Source of the DNA: Dendrobium chrysotoxum
Lineage: Eukaryota > Streptophyta > Magnoliopsida > Asparagales > Orchidaceae
Assembly: GCA_019925795.1 (NCBI GenBank)
Contig: CM034314.1
Span: 81,588,780 to 81,652,779 of the forward strand
Direction: 5' to 3'
Length of the DNA stretch: 64,000 nucleotides
In this document: in pieces, positions 10,139 through 21,221 of the stretch
How positions within the stretch are numbered: position 1 is the first letter of the stretch
Layout of the letters: each line of letters opens with the position of its first letter
The notes under the pieces: generated by a model
The model's database searches: none
The model's input: the letters and a program-made list of their open reading frames with translations, nothing else
What the model was told of the DNA's origin: nothing
Program-made: the position numbers and the translations under genes

Positions 10139-13100
10139 CTATACATGATATTTCTTCAAGTACCGGCCATTGATCGGTGGCATAGGTCTCTGGCCCTCCA
10201 GATCGATCAACTGATAGGCTCCTCCTTGATACACTTTCTCGATAACAAAGGGGCCTTCCCAATTGGATACAAATTTACCACCAATTTTTCGGTGAGGGAT
10301 GATTGGCCTTCTCAGCACCAGGACCAATTCTCCTTCTTGAAATGATCGATAACGCACCATTCGATCAAACGATTTCGTCATCCTTGCTCGATAAATCTCT
10401 AGATTTTGCTGAGCTTGCAACCTGATTTCATCAAGTGCATCAAGCTCTTCCATCCTTAAACGAGCATTTTGATCCTGAGTTAGATCGTGCTGGATAGCTA
10501 CTCGAAGCGACGGCAGTTCAATTTCTAGTGGCAATACTGCTTCAACTCCGAATACTAATGAATAGGGAGTGGCTTTGGTTGGTGTTTTGTAGGTCGTACG
10601 GTACGCCCATAATGCTTCTGCCATCTTTGCATGCCACTCTCTCTTATTTTTTGTGAGGATTTTCTTTAACAACTTCACCAGCGTCTTGTTGAATGCCTCT
10701 GCCAAACCATTGGCTCTTGGATTATATATGGAAGAATATCGCCAATCAATCTTGTGCCGCTCGACAAACTTATATATTTTAGCGCTCTTGAATGCTGTGC
10801 CATTATCTGATATCACGCGGCGCGGTATGCCAAATCCGTAGACGATGTTGTGGGTGAAGAAGTTGATTACGTGCTCAGATGTGACTTCTTTGAACGGAGC
10901 TGCTTCTGCCCATTTGGAGAAATAATCTGTAGCCGCCAATATAAAGCGATGTCCGGCCGACGATGGTGGATCTATCGGTCCGATTATATCAGTGCCCCAA
11001 CATTCGAATGGCCAGGATGCTACCGTTGGGTGTAGAGGATTTGGCGGTTGATGAATAACATCACCGTGGATTTGACACTCGTGGCACCTCTTAGCGTGGT
11101 TAATACAATCTGTTACCATTGTTGGCCAATAATAACCCATTCTCTTGATTTTAGCAGCCATCTTGGGACCTGACTGATGTGCTCCGCAGAGCCCTTCATG
11201 AACTTCTACTACCACTTTATCAGCTTCCTTGGTCCCTAGGCACCTTAGCCACATTTGATCAAAAGCCCGTCGATACAGCGTGTCGTTGACAAACGCATAT
11301 CGTAATGCTCTTTTCCTGATTTGTGCGGCCAGAGATTTATCTGTTGGGAGTTTGCTTTCTTTGAAGTAATCAACGAACGGTTGCCTCCAACCATCTTCGA
11401 CTTCAATATCTAAGCAATACCACCATGATTCTGAAGCTAGACTGGCCTTACGTCTTCTCTTAGGAGCTTGATTTTCTTCATGTCGATATTCGAGCTCGAC
11501 TGGTTGGGGATATCGGGGATCAACCGAGGTTGTGTCCTGTTGGCCTGAATCTGGTACTCCATCTGCCCGTGGGAATTGCAAGATTGCTGGCTCTAAGACT
11601 CGACGATTTTCAACCGCGATAAATATAGGTGGCTTCTTATCTTCACTTGCAAGCTCCTTGGCTAATTTAGCTAGACAATCTGCTTTTGCGTTCTGTCCTC
11701 GGGGGATTCGAGCTATCTTAACATTTGGCACTTGCTTTAGGAGCTCGAGAGCCCGTCGATGATAGTGGGCTAACTCAAGTTTACAAATCTTGTAAATACC
11801 CAGAACTTGATTTATTACAAGTTGAGAATCACCAAAGATTTGAAGATTTGTGATTTGGACACCAATCGCAATTTCCAATCCTGCTATCAAAGCTTCATAT
11901 TCAGCTTCATTATTGGTCCGAGGTTCAGTTAGACTGAACGAGAATCTCATTATACCTCCCTCGGGTTCTATAAAGACAAGTCCGATGCCTGCTTGAGCCT
12001 TTGCAAGATTTGGGGGTCTAGGAGATTTGATTGACGATGCTCCATCAAAATACATCTCCCAAAATTGTAATTTCTCCTCTTCATCAACTTGCATGATCTG
12101 TTCATCAGGAAAATCATCATTGAGCGGAGAGTCTGCTGGAATTGGATGTGCAGCGAGGAAATCTGCCAAAGCTTGTCCCTTTACAGCCTTCTGTGGCATG
12201 TACATAATATCAAATTGTAATAATAACACTGCCCACCTTGCCAAACGACCTGTCAACGCTGGTCTTGTCATCAAGAACTTTAGCGGATCGATCTTTGATA
12301 TCAAGGTAATTTTATGGGAGAGCATATAGTGGCGGAGCTTCTGGGCCGCAAAGATCAATGCCAAACAGTGTTTCTCGATTGGAGAATATCGCACTTCTGC
12401 TCCAATCAGCCGTCTACTGATGTAGTAGAGTGCATTCTCCTTACCCTCTTCATTGTGTTGGGCCAACAATGCTCCGAGGGACTCTTCTAGTGCTGCCGTA
12501 TACAGTATAAGAGGCTTCCCCGGAATTGGCGCTGCGAGAATGGGTGGATTTAATAGATATCTTTTGATACTGTCAAACGCTTCCTGGCATTCTGCATCCC
12601 ATTTGAAGCGGACGTCTTTCTTCATTAACTTTGAAAATGGCTGGCACCTACCCGACAGATTCGATATAAACCGCCGAATGAAAGCCAGCTGTCCTTGCAA
12701 TGAACGAAGTTGACGGAGGTTTCTAGGTGGCGGCATCTCAATGATCGCCTTAATCTTATTGGGATCAACTTCTATGCCTCGGTGGCGAACGACGTACCCA
12801 AGGAATTTGCCGGAGGAGACCCCGAAAGCACATTTGAGAGGGTTCATCTTCAGATTGAACTTTCTGATCCTCTCGAATACAATCCTTAAGTCGTTTAAAT
12901 GATCTTGTCGGTCCCTGCTCTTCACGACCAGGTCGTCTACGTAACACTCGACCTTCTGGTGTATTAGCTCATCAAAGATGCGTGTCATCGCCCGTTGGTA
13001 GGTAGCACCAGCGTTCTTCAAGCCAAAGGGCATGACCGTATAGCAGAAAATACCGATGGGCGTTCTGAATGATGTATGCTTTTCATCCTCGGGTGCCATC

Positions 13101-16100
13101 TTGATCTGATTGTATCCTGACGATCCATCCATGAATGAGAACATATCATAGTGTGATGTGGTGTCGACCAAAAGTTCTGATACAGGGAGTGGAAAATCGT
13201 CTTTCGGACATGCCTTGTTGAGGTCCCGAAAGTCAATACAGATACGAATCTGACCGTTCTTCTTCTTGACAGGGACAATATTGGCGATCCAATCGGCATA
13301 TTTTTCTTCTCGGATGAAGCCCGCCTCTATGAGCTTCTTTGTCTCTGCAATTACCTGCTCTTCAATCTCCAATCTCATTCTCCTTGGAGCTTGTTTGATG
13401 GGTGCCGCCTCTGGTTTAATTGCCAGTCTGTGAACTGCTACATCAGGGGATAAGCCTGGCATTTCAGCATATGTCCAGGCAAAGCAGTCCCTGAATTCAC
13501 AGAGAAGTTCTTTTATTTCTTCCACTTGGTCTTCTGGTAGAAGGGAACTAATGAAGGTTGGGCGAGGGTCCTCCTCGGTTCCCAAGTTGACTTCTTTTAG
13601 CTCGTCCATAGTGGCTGCTTGTCCACCATCTTCAAGCTCTTCAGGTGCAGGCTCGGCTTCTACAGGCTGCTCATCATAGTCATCAACTTCATAAACTTCC
13701 CTCTCAGAATCATCATTGGGTTCAACTTTCCTGCAAGTGATGACTTGACACGTCTCTCTTTGAGGGTGCTTATGTACGACGAATCCGAGGCCCCTCCTTG
13801 CGAGAATATCTTTTCTTCGCATTGCATGGGGATTTCTTCGATACCAGAGCTTTAAACAGGTACGGAGTTGTTGTACGGGAGTGCGAATTCTGGCCTGTTT
13901 TCGCAACATCCTTCGGATATTTTTAGTGTTAAATTTGGGCATTCTCGTGACTACTAGTTCCCGACGCTCGATGGGCCTGTAGAGCCAGTCTCGACTCCCT
14001 TCCTCCTCACGCTCTCCAGATTTATAAAATAGGGTTCCCGGCCCATCTCTTTTTCTTAGAGGAGGTACATAAAATGTTACAAGTTCCTCAACATTATGTA
14101 CCTCTCGGGAAACGATTTCTTTGAAGTGTTGTGGGGGAATTCGTGTGACAACACATTCATTATCTGAGATCGTCAGATTATCTATTCTTCTTGAGAGTAC
14201 ACGTACATTATTCATGTAGGTAGACTCATAGTCGTAGTCATCATCTGAGTACTTTATCTTCTTCCTCCCCCTAACCGTTGATTGGCGTATTTCCTGGGAT
14301 TTAGACGGGGCGGCCTCATCCTCGTCTGTGTCACTCCCTAGGTGAGGCACATATTTTCTTGATTTAGGAGTGATCGCTGCTTTAGGGAGAGTTGGCGTCG
14401 TCTTCTTTCTCCCCGCTTGCTTCTTTTCATCTTCTTGCTTTGATCGCCTTGCATTCTTCAGGTTAGCTGCCTTAGTCTCGAGAGAACTCGACGGCTTTGG
14501 CTCCTTAAGGATGAAGTATCTAGCATCTTCGTAGATTTTTACCTCGTGGACTGCAAAGGGCTGAATATCACCAGAGATTCTGAACTCCTCTCCATCCCTA
14601 ATATATTTCATACACTGATGTAGTGTTGAAGGGACCATGCCGTAATCGTGCAACCACGGGCGACCTAGAAGCGCCCTAAATGAGGTGTCCGCGTCAATTA
14701 CATGAAATTTTGCCTCGGTATGAAGTTCCCCAAATGTTAGGGAGAGCATGAATGATCCTAGGGTCTTTTGCCCTTTCTCATTGAAACCATGCACCATCAA
14801 TTTATCTGGCCCGAGATGCTGCACATCAAGACATAATGATCTTAGCGCCTTCAAGCTCATAAGATTGATAGAAGACCCGGGATCAATCAGAATCCGGCTG
14901 ATTATCATTCCATCACTCTCTGCAGTAACATACAGAGGGCGGTTGTGGTCTGCCGTTCCAAGCATCATATCATCCTCAGCAAAAGTAATGATTGGCTCAT
15001 TTCGAGCTCGTAAGACTTCTGTCAAATTACGTTCGGCAAAATACGCCTCATATCTTTCGGGGTCCTTGAGAGCCTGGATCAAGGTCTCCCGCAGGTCTTT
15101 AGACATCACAAGAGCATCATATATACTGAGTTGTGCTGGGATTTTTCTCAGATGGGATAGGATATTATAATCTATCCCTTTGTTTGAGGCATCTTTCTTT
15201 TTCGTATCCTTGGGGATAATATCTTCATTTATAACTATCTCTTTCCCTTTGTCATTAGTAGGGATCCCTTTCTTGGGCGGAGAGGGTAGCATTTTACCAC
15301 TTCTCAGCTGCACCTGGGCGATCTCCTCTTGCTCAGACTCATTTGATAGTGCATTTCCCTCAGAGTCAGCCATTATCGTGTCTGGAGATTTATCCGTTGA
15401 TTCAGAATCACTGCCCAAGTTCACTTGCTCCATCTGCGAAGCGATATCAGGTTCGGATCCATCTTCTTCTGGAAAATACAAATCTTCCTCTGAACTGTGA
15501 TCCATTGGCGATACCATCAAACATGATTCAGAGGGTGTTTCTTTTTCCTTATTGATTGCAGCCAATGGTGTCATTGAAATGACCCGACAAGTTTCCACGG
15601 GGAGTGGCTCTTCGTCAGCCTCTTTTACCTCCTCAATCTTGAGTCCTGTCATAAAATCAGCAAGCTTAATGGGGCGCCTCGTAGTTTGATAGTATTCATC
15701 CAAACCATCGATAACCCTTTGGGTCGCTGTCTTTTTCTCCTTGGGCTTTTTCAGCTTGGTCTTCTTCTTAGAGGATTTTACTTTCTCAGACTTTGAAGTG
15801 CCAGCTTGGTTGAGAAACTGTTTAGAAGTGGAAGCTCGTACCGCAGGCAGTGCCTTGAGATCTGTCACCGGCTCTGTAGGAGATTTCCACTTTACACCTG
15901 GAACCCCCTCCAGTTGTTTCAACATCTTAACAGTCTTCTTGGAGACCGCGGTCTTCCATTGTTCTTCTCGAGCTGGCTTTTTCCCATTTTTTCTTTCTTC
16001 AACTGGGGGTACGGGGGAAATCGTAACTACCCGAGTCGATTCCTTTTTGGGATGGGATAACACATTGTCTGATAATGTGAGCTCTCCCCTCCGGTATTTT

Positions 16101-19100
16101 CTCTCAAGCCAATCCTTAAAGATATAGCAGTCTTCAATGGGATGACCAAGCACTCGGTGATATGGGCAGTAATTCGGGTCACCAGTTTCTTTCGACTCTT
16201 CTGGCCTCTTGCACTCTGGCAGTTCTAGGCCTGCCTTCACCGCTTGTCGAAATAACTTGGCGACACTCTCCCTTTTGAATGAATATTCTTTATTCATCTT
16301 ATCTTTGAGGGATATGAACGTTCTATCACCAGTTCCTATTGCTTGCCTTGGGCGATCCCCTCCGCCCTGGAAAGTTCGTGGCCTATCATTCCCTCCGAGT
16401 ACCAGCTTCGGCTGAGGGTTAGGATTGTAGACTTGCTTCTGCTTTTCTTCATACTGCATCGGCTGCTTGCCTTTGTCTACATTATAGACCACCTGCTTTC
16501 CCCTATTTGGCCTGAGAGAGGATGTAGAGTAGATTTCACTCTTCTTAGCATCTGGGGCCTTAGCCTTTTTGAGCTTGTCGAAGTTGCCTTCTGATCTTGA
16601 CAAATTTAACTTCTCAAATTTGGCCACCCTATCCAGGAGATCCTGAAATGTGGTAATTGTAGCCATGCACAAAAATGGTTGCATCTTATCGTCGATGTTC
16701 CCCATTAACAATTGCACGGCGTGTTCTTCTTCAAGTTGCTGTTCACATTTCATGCTCATGTTGCGCCAGCGAGTGATATATTTTGACACTGATTCCTCCT
16801 TCTTTCGTTTATCTAAGGCGAGGTCAGCGATCGTGATTTTCTCAGTTGCACTAGCAAACCTTTTCACGAACATCGATTCTAACTCTGCGAATGTCTTCAC
16901 AGAGTCATTTGGTAGTTCAGCATACCACTCGAAAGCAGTTGCTGTTAAACTGGTAACGAACTGTCTGAAGAGTAAGGCATCATTTCCCCCTGTATTCCCA
17001 CAGGTGGCCTTAAATTGTGCCAAGTGTTGCCTAGGGTTGTTAGTACCGTTGAAGGTATGAAACTTTGGCACTGAATACCCTTTTGGGTATGGCACTTGGT
17101 CGTATTCTGCCGGATATGGACGACCTTTACCCACCAATTTTTCGGCCTGATCAATAGCTATAATGGCTTTAATCTTCTGTGTGATCAGTCCTTCGAGCTG
17201 TGCAGCTGTCACAGGCTCGGAGGTGCTGGCAACATTCTGCGGAGTGGGCTGGCGGACAGTATTGCGAGCTTCATTGCCATTTTCAGGAACACCTCGTATT
17301 CCTGAGCCTTGAGGCAGTTGGAGATTTGGAGGATCGATAGGGGGATCAGGTATGGGACCGACGGCTGCAGTTCTCTGCATCATTTGCATCATCACTGCCA
17401 TCTGGGCCATCATTCCAGTCATTTTCTCATTCAACTGGGAGATCTCCTTATCTTTAGCTTTCATTTGTTCCCCCATTTGCTGTAGTACATCGGTAAGAGC
17501 AACATCATCGGTCGCGAAAGGATTTTCTTCCTCTTCTTCATCTTCCTCGACTCTTTCTTCATCAGGGGGATCACCTCCATCGAAAGTAGGCTCGACCTCA
17601 CGTTGACGCCGTTGTGTTCGCCTGGGTTGGGGCTGTCGATTATGATCGCCTTCACCTTCTTCATGGTAGACTTCCTCAATGGCACGAGTATGTCTTGCCA
17701 TATAGACGACTTCTATATTTATGGAATCATTCATTTCTTCCATTCCTTCTTCCATAAATTCAAAATCTTCATCCCCTTCCATGTATTCATCATCTTCTAT
17801 GTTTTCTATATTTTCTTCTACCTCTTTATTTTCCTCCCCTTCTATGCCTTCTTCTATTTTTTCTTCTAATACTCGAATCTCTGAGCGACGACGCCATTGG
17901 ATCTCCGGCTCCTGATTCGGTAAGTAGATTTCTTCGATCCGTGGGCTACGATCGAAATTAGATTCTTCTCTCGGAGGGGATGACGGGTGACGGGATCCCC
18001 CGGAGGATTCTCCAAGGTGTCGACCGTCAAGAGGGGTGTCATCGTGGTGGGTCTTCTTTTGGACCCATCTCTGATGTTGCTTGTGAACGGGGGCAAATCT
18101 CCGGGAAGCAGTACCGGATGTCACGCCCAGATTTAGTTCTCTTTTTCTTTCTTCTTTATTTTCTTCTCTGTGAGGCCTTGGCCTCCAGACTTGCTTTCCC
18201 TTCTGGCGGGACCTTTCGACAGCGGATCCCTGAACCCAAGGTTCAGGTGTCACGCCCCGATGCTCACCGCGCGGGGCTGGCCTGAATTTTCTTCGATTCT
18301 CCACAGGCAATGATTCCTGTGGTGGGGACCTTCTGGCCTCAACCGTAAATGGCCGCTGTAATTTCTTCTTCTTCAGTCCCCTATCTTTTACTGTTTTCAG
18401 TACCCTGTACACTCGGGATGATAGGGTTTCAGGCTCATATCTCCTTGGAGGGGCCGGGACTTCGGGTTGCCGGTCCCAAAAAGACTTCTTCAGCTCCCCT
18501 GTAAAGCTATTTCTTTTGACCCATCTTAGGTCAGTAAACTTGTTCCGGATAGGAACATTGGCTTCAGGCTCTCTGGCCGGTAGATTAGATGAGTGGACTG
18601 GCAACGGTTGTTGCTGAGCCCGTAGCTCAGCGTTCTTTTTCCTTCGTTGCCTTCTCGTAAGCCTTCCTCCAGATGAGGAGGCCTCAGCTTCATTCTTTCT
18701 GGGTGTAGGTAACCCACTTGGCAGAGATGTGGTATTCACAGTTACCACAGGAGTCCTCCCACCAGTCACAACTCTTTTGGCAGTCAGAGCCTCAGGCTGT
18801 GAAAGTCTTTCGAACACAGATGTTCTCCTGCGAGAATTTTCAGCGGCGGGTCGTTGTGCTGGCAGATGCACACGACGAGTAGAAGCTTCAATGGTTGGTC
18901 GCTGCACTGGCAGACGTGCATGACGGGCAGGGGCTCCGGTAGGTTGGAGTCGCCTTGCATCGTTAGCAGGAATGGCAGCAGTCCTTGCAACGACTGCAGG
19001 GAAGTTAACACTACCGAACTGGATGGTCGCTCCAGTATTTCCGGTAGTGATCATAGCATTTGCTAGTTGGATGCTAGCGCCACGTCCCAGTTGGACGGTG

Positions 19101-19171
19101 AATGAAGTGTTCTGTAGATCCATCTGGACAAATGAAAGGTAAGGGTTAGTAATCAGAATCTGATACATCAC
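10139..19171 (-). CDS. Gag-pol polyprotein, Ty3/gypsy Tat lineage
   Basis: One uninterrupted 3010-codon frame. Residues 1-690 form a basic, then acidic extension (acidic stretch about 432-485, predicted coiled coil about 563-600). The gag capsid core is at about 690-860, and a zinc knuckle variant C-X2-H-X4-H-X4-C is at about 1000. The protease motif LIDPGSS has its Asp at 1430. RT carries YVDD at 2077-2080. A first RNase H has lost its leading Asp (LYTAALEES). A second, archaeal-type RNase H has YFDGASS (Asp 2376), NNEAEYEAL and GDSQLV. Integrase has an HHCC finger and D2728, D2789, E2825 with 35 residues between the last two. Two RNase H domains, the first degenerate, are the Tat signature. 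The frame has neither the intron nor the stop seen in Ogre between protease and RT. It begins 274 bases after the primer site. Every catalytic motif I checked is intact except that of the first RNase H. Confidence 0.95.
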   Translation of the reverse strand: MMYQILITNPYLSFVQMDLQNTSFTVQLGRGASIQLANAMITTGNTGATIQFGSVNFPAVVARTAAIPANDARRLQPTGAPARHARLPVQRPTIEASTRRVHLPAQRPAAENSRRRTSVFERLSQPEALTAKRVVTGGRTPVVTVNTTSLPSGLPTPRKNEAEASSSGGRLTRRQRRKKNAELRAQQQPLPVHSSNLPAREPEANVPIRNKFTDLRWVKRNSFTGELKKSFWDRQPEVPAPPRRYEPETLSSRVYRVLKTVKDRGLKKKKLQRPFTVEARRSPPQESLPVENRRKFRPAPRGEHRGVTPEPWVQGSAVERSRQKGKQVWRPRPHREENKEERKRELNLGVTSGTASRRFAPVHKQHQRWVQKKTHHDDTPLDGRHLGESSGGSRHPSSPPREESNFDRSPRIEEIYLPNQEPEIQWRRRSEIRVLEEKIEEGIEGEENKEVEENIENIEDDEYMEGDEDFEFMEEGMEEMNDSINIEVVYMARHTRAIEEVYHEEGEGDHNRQPQPRRTQRRQREVEPTFDGGDPPDEERVEEDEEEEENPFATDDVALTDVLQQMGEQMKAKDKEISQLNEKMTGMMAQMAVMMQMMQRTAAVGPIPDPPIDPPNLQLPQGSGIRGVPENGNEARNTVRQPTPQNVASTSEPVTAAQLEGLITQKIKAIIAIDQAEKLVGKGRPYPAEYDQVPYPKGYSVPKFHTFNGTNNPRQHLAQFKATCGNTGGNDALLFRQFVTSLTATAFEWYAELPNDSVKTFAELESMFVKRFASATEKITIADLALDKRKKEESVSKYITRWRNMSMKCEQQLEEEHAVQLLMGNIDDKMQPFLCMATITTFQDLLDRVAKFEKLNLSRSEGNFDKLKKAKAPDAKKSEIYSTSSLRPNRGKQVVYNVDKGKQPMQYEEKQKQVYNPNPQPKLVLGGNDRPRTFQGGGDRPRQAIGTGDRTFISLKDKMNKEYSFKRESVAKLFRQAVKAGLELPECKRPEESKETGDPNYCPYHRVLGHPIEDCYIFKDWLERKYRRGELTLSDNVLSHPKKESTRVVTISPVPPVEERKNGKKPAREEQWKTAVSKKTVKMLKQLEGVPGVKWKSPTEPVTDLKALPAVRASTSKQFLNQAGTSKSEKVKSSKKKTKLKKPKEKKTATQRVIDGLDEYYQTTRRPIKLADFMTGLKIEEVKEADEEPLPVETCRVISMTPLAAINKEKETPSESCLMVSPMDHSSEEDLYFPEEDGSEPDIASQMEQVNLGSDSESTDKSPDTIMADSEGNALSNESEQEEIAQVQLRSGKMLPSPPKKGIPTNDKGKEIVINEDIIPKDTKKKDASNKGIDYNILSHLRKIPAQLSIYDALVMSKDLRETLIQALKDPERYEAYFAERNLTEVLRARNEPIITFAEDDMMLGTADHNRPLYVTAESDGMIISRILIDPGSSINLMSLKALRSLCLDVQHLGPDKLMVHGFNEKGQKTLGSFMLSLTFGELHTEAKFHVIDADTSFRALLGRPWLHDYGMVPSTLHQCMKYIRDGEEFRISGDIQPFAVHEVKIYEDARYFILKEPKPSSSLETKAANLKNARRSKQEDEKKQAGRKKTTPTLPKAAITPKSRKYVPHLGSDTDEDEAAPSKSQEIRQSTVRGRKKIKYSDDDYDYESTYMNNVRVLSRRIDNLTISDNECVVTRIPPQHFKEIVSREVHNVEELVTFYVPPLRKRDGPGTLFYKSGEREEEGSRDWLYRPIERRELVVTRMPKFNTKNIRRMLRKQARIRTPVQQLRTCLKLWYRRNPHAMRRKDILARRGLGFVVHKHPQRETCQVITCRKVEPNDDSEREVYEVDDYDEQPVEAEPAPEELEDGGQAATMDELKEVNLGTEEDPRPTFISSLLPEDQVEEIKELLCEFRDCFAWTYAEMPGLSPDVAVHRLAIKPEAAPIKQAPRRMRLEIEEQVIAETKKLIEAGFIREEKYADWIANIVPVKKKNGQIRICIDFRDLNKACPKDDFPLPVSELLVDTTSHYDMFSFMDGSSGYNQIKMAPEDEKHTSFRTPIGIFCYTVMPFGLKNAGATYQRAMTRIFDELIHQKVECYVDDLVVKSRDRQDHLNDLRIVFERIRKFNLKMNPLKCAFGVSSGKFLGYVVRHRGIEVDPNKIKAIIEMPPPRNLRQLRSLQGQLAFIRRFISNLSGRCQPFSKLMKKDVRFKWDAECQEAFDSIKRYLLNPPILAAPIPGKPLILYTAALEESLGALLAQHNEEGKENALYYISRRLIGAEVRYSPIEKHCLALIFAAQKLRHYMLSHKITLISKIDPLKFLMTRPALTGRLARWAVLLLQFDIMYMPQKAVKGQALADFLAAHPIPADSPLNDDFPDEQIMQVDEEEKLQFWEMYFDGASSIKSPRPPNLAKAQAGIGLVFIEPEGGIMRFSFSLTEPRTNNEAEYEALIAGLEIAIGVQITNLQIFGDSQLVINQVLGIYKICKLELAHYHRRALELLKQVPNVKIARIPRGQNAKADCLAKLAKELASEDKKPPIFIAVENRRVLEPAILQFPRADGVPDSGQQDTTSVDPRYPQPVELEYRHEENQAPKRRRKASLASESWWYCLDIEVEDGWRQPFVDYFKESKLPTDKSLAAQIRKRALRYAFVNDTLYRRAFDQMWLRCLGTKEADKVVVEVHEGLCGAHQSGPKMAAKIKRMGYYWPTMVTDCINHAKRCHECQIHGDVIHQPPNPLHPTVASWPFECWGTDIIGPIDPPSSAGHRFILAATDYFSKWAEAAPFKEVTSEHVINFFTHNIVYGFGIPRRVISDNGTAFKSAKIYKFVERHKIDWRYSSIYNPRANGLAEAFNKTLVKLLKKILTKNKREWHAKMAEALWAYRTTYKTPTKATPYSLVFGVEAVLPLEIELPSLRVAIQHDLTQDQNARLRMEELDALDEIRLQAQQNLEIYRARMTKSFDRMVRYRSFQEGELVLVLRRPIIPHRKIGGKFVSNWEGPFVIEKVYQGGAYQLIDLEGQRPMPPINGRYLKKYHV

Positions 19172-19444
19172 CCCACACTTTCAAAATGCAGAGACTTGCA
19201 CAGAATAAAAAAAAAACAAAAGCATATAATCATCAGCAAGTAATTAAAATCATACAAATTTAAAAACTATGCTAAACACGCTATCCCAATAATGCATGAT
19301 GAATGCAATGATCATTTTTTTAGAAAATTCAGAATTTTAATTAATTAAATGATCGTAATGGAGAATTCTGAAATTTTGAGCTTGTATTGATTAGCTGCTA
19401 CTACAGCGCTGAGACGACTAGTCAAAGATGGAAAGAGAAACCAA
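19172..19444 (-). other. Untranslated leader of the giant element
   Basis: AT-rich, 273 bases between the primer binding site and the gag-pol start. I see no upstream gene. In retroelements this stretch usually carries the packaging signal; I cannot recognise one here. Confidence 0.7.
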
Positions 19445-19462
19445 TCCCCAGTGGAGTCGCCA
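19445..19462 (-). promoter_or_regulatory. Primer binding site, tRNA-Arg(ACG)
   Basis: On the minus strand this is TGGCGACTCCACTGGGGA, an exact 18-base complement to the 3' end of plant tRNA-Arg(ACG) with its CCA, as I recall that tRNA. Ogre/Tat elements typically use this primer. A 6-base spacer (19463-19468) separates it from the LTR edge, where the plus strand reads TGTGGGCTCC. The site shows that the LTR starts at 19469, not at 22551. Confidence 0.92.
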
Positions 19463-20795
19463 GAAATCTGTGGGCTCCGAAAATTCGGCCCCGGCCTCCG
19501 CCCGACTTTTTGGTTCTCGAGGGGGGAGTTTTAACGGATTAAGTTCCGGGGTAAATTTTGGAAGGCAGATGAGATAGTAGATAAGACACTACCCAGAGAT
19601 TTCGCCCTCATTTTGTGAGGACTTTATGATCTGAGTTCTGGTTTCCTATAGGCGCAAGCCCCTATAGTTAATTACCCCTCCCGATAACAAGAGAGAACTT
19701 TCGATTAAGGCTAGTCATCAATCAGATACGTAGAGATACGCGGATCTGGCATATAGTAGCAACATTGATGTTTGAAATTTGGAGAACTTGGGAATTTGGA
19801 GGATTGAAAGATTTGGAGATTTAATATTTAAAATAGAAATTTTCACCACCTTGCACTTAAAGCAGATGGTGGGGGAGTGGATGATAGACCCGATCAAGAT
19901 CCCATGGTTCCGTCATCCCGGGCCATCATGGTCCCTGGTCTACTTAGTCAGAGGAGGTAGTCGACCCAACCTGACAGAAGGATCCTTGTCGGCAGCCATG
20001 GGTTGCTTCGTCCAAGGGTACCTTGTAGACCTGGGGTGAATATTTGCCTAAGGGGACAAATTTGAATCCACCTTAGCTAACAGAGGGCTTTGTGCCCTAT
20101 CGATCATATCCTATTGATTCATATCTCAAGGATTTGATGCCATTGGGGAGCATACGGGCTCTGGCCATAACCATAATATAATGGTGCCATTTGGCGGCAA
20201 CCACCTGGTTCAGAGGGCCCCGAGTCATAACCGTTTATCCTGCAGTGCCATTTGGCGGCGAAACTGCCGGTTAGAGGACTCGTACCACGTCCTTGCTGGC
20301 AGGAGATTGTTTGAGAATGGATCCTAGTGATATTTTTGACCAGGCATTAGCTCTTTGCGAGCTGAAGTAAATTTTGACTTGTCCACCTCGGCAAACTATT
20401 GCGGAGGATGGATGGATTTTGCTTTAAGCGATTTGATAGTTGGATTTCAATTTTTAAATATTTTTGAATTTTAGGATTTTGGGAATTTTTGTGGAGTTTT
20501 TGGATTTTATAGGAAATTTGGGAAGTTGGGAGGCATTTTGAAATACTTGGAATGGGCCCCTCCGGTTGATATTTTCATTCAACACGGCCATCATCGGGGT
20601 ATATGGGGTCATTTATATTTTATTGATCGGACCCTGTCGACTCTATCCACTGGTCGATAGAGGATCGGGTTTTGTAGGCTTTGGACCTTTGTTAGTGAAT
20701 TCTCTTGATTATAGACCTTGAAGGCCTAATATGAATGTATAAAATAAATATCTCGGTCGATCTCACGACTGCATATTTATTTAATGGTTCGAGCC

Positions 20796-21075
20796 GTGTC
20801 GACTCCTATCTACCCGTATAGGAGGATCGGGCTCAAACTTGAATTCACTTATTAACCCGCGCAGCATCCCTAGACGTCACGTGTGTACCAATAACACGCT
20901 CGCCGGGGGCCCATACGGGTGTTTGGGGGCATTTTATAATTATTTATTGAACCTTGTCTACTCCTATCTGCTTGCTTTAGGAGGATCGGGTTCAAATTTA
21001 TTGACCCGCGCAGCATCCCTAGACGTCACGTGTATACCAATGACACGCTCGCCGGGGCCCATGCGGGTTGTAAGA
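20796..21075. repeat. Duplicated LTR segment with ACGT elements
   Basis: Two imperfect copies about 150-160 bases apart. Each has a TCCTATCTNC...GGAGGATCGGG(C/T)TCAAA block followed by ACCCGCGCAGCATCCCTAGA and GACGTCACGTG (20873-20883 and 21022-21032). The latter overlaps a CRE-like GACGTC and a G-box-like CACGTG, which are bZIP targets in plants. In element orientation both copies lie downstream of the TATA candidate at 21221. Confidence 0.7.
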
Positions 21076-21211
21076 TTATATTTTCCCCTTTTAGTGTACC
21101 TATGTGTATACAAATTAAAGTGCACACGTGCGGGGGTATTCTTGGAATATTTGTACACGCCTTCTGTCCGCTTGCATGAAAGTTGCGGATCCGGTGGCGT
21201 GGCGTTTGTCA

Positions 21212-21221
21212 TTTTATATAG
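21212..21221 (-). promoter_or_regulatory. Candidate TATA box of the LTR promoter
   Basis: On the minus strand CTATATAAAA, preceded by AATCTAC. Transcription would begin near 21185, giving an R-U5 of about 1.7 kb before the primer site. AATAAA-type signals on the same strand follow near 20945 and 20770. It was chosen only by motif. Confidence 0.35.
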
